Positions 63,973 through 64,000 of a stretch of 64,000 bases of DNA are shown here, piece by piece; within the stretch, counting starts at the first letter, position 1; each line of letters starts with the position of its first letter. Made by a program: the position numbers and the translations under genes. The stretch is from Achromobacter spanius (lineage in GTDB: Bacteria > Pseudomonadota > Gammaproteobacteria > Burkholderiales > Burkholderiaceae_B). The stretch covers positions 744,001 to 808,000 of the forward strand of contig NZ_CP034689.1 in NCBI RefSeq assembly GCF_003994415.1, in the 5' to 3' direction. The notes beneath the pieces are model-generated. The model ran no database searches. It was not told the DNA's origin and worked only from the letters and a program-made list of their open reading frames with translations.

Positions 63973-64000
63973 GGCTCCTCGCCGATTTCCGAGAAGGCCC

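Overview
The window is high-GC betaproteobacterial chromosome, most likely Alcaligenaceae of the Achromobacter/Bordetella type. The evidence is a lysine/alanine-repeat histone H1-like protein, Bug-family and orphan TRAP solute receptors, a fused indolepyruvate oxidoreductase, and a conserved housekeeping backbone. No phage, insertion sequence, rRNA operon or CRISPR array was seen.

Layout: 1-6.6 kb carries the 5' end of mpl (minus), a TlpA-like thioredoxin, aroQ, accBC, prmA, a zinc-ribbon/DUF3426 membrane protein and a PfkB sugar kinase. 6.8-11.9 kb has a glycine-zipper lipoprotein and then a complete dlt-like D-alanylation operon on the plus strand: carrier protein (dltC), DltD, a 50-residue DltX microprotein, the MBOAT protein DltB, and DltA. 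11.9-21.7 kb, on the minus strand, holds yggT, the histone-like gene, nrdB-nrdA and the indolepyruvate oxidoreductase. 21.8-31.4 kb is a metabolic/regulatory stretch: an Lrp-type regulator, a Bug receptor with a hydrolase, a LysR regulator, a lipoprotein, an MFS transporter, gltX and a Pat-like acetyltransferase. 31.4-38 kb has a cysteine hydrolase plus ABC importer operon, an esterase, darP and pmbA, with REP-like repeats between them. 38.3-44.3 kb has a TRAP receptor and a full liv branched-chain amino acid importer. 44.6-58.1 kb is housekeeping: rplM-rpsI, argC, erpA, anmK, an M23 endopeptidase, tyrS, a PEBP-like protein, glyA-nrdR, a GlxA regulator with an isochorismatase-fold hydrolase, and ribD. 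58.9-63.6 kb is the prkA-yeaH-spoVR stress module, followed by tRNA-Ser(GGA).

The most informative system is the dlt-like operon. Gram-negative bacteria lack teichoic acids, yet all parts are present, including a DltX whose C-terminus is FQYQQF, the FxYxxF acyl-shuttle hexapeptide. This predicts D-alanine transfer from carrier thioester through DltB to the DltX tyrosine, then to the DltD serine and an unidentified envelope acceptor. A related Bordetella locus (dra) has been linked to antimicrobial-peptide resistance.

Other links visible in the sequence: two NrdR boxes exactly 31 bp apart lie before nrdA, with nrdR 37 kb away in the same window; a 20-codon micro-ORF bridges livG and livF through two ATGA overlaps; a strong hairpin separates livK from livH; a sigma-54-like -24/-12 element lies in the long prkA leader; and six related REP-like units of about 66 bp lie in three intergenic regions.
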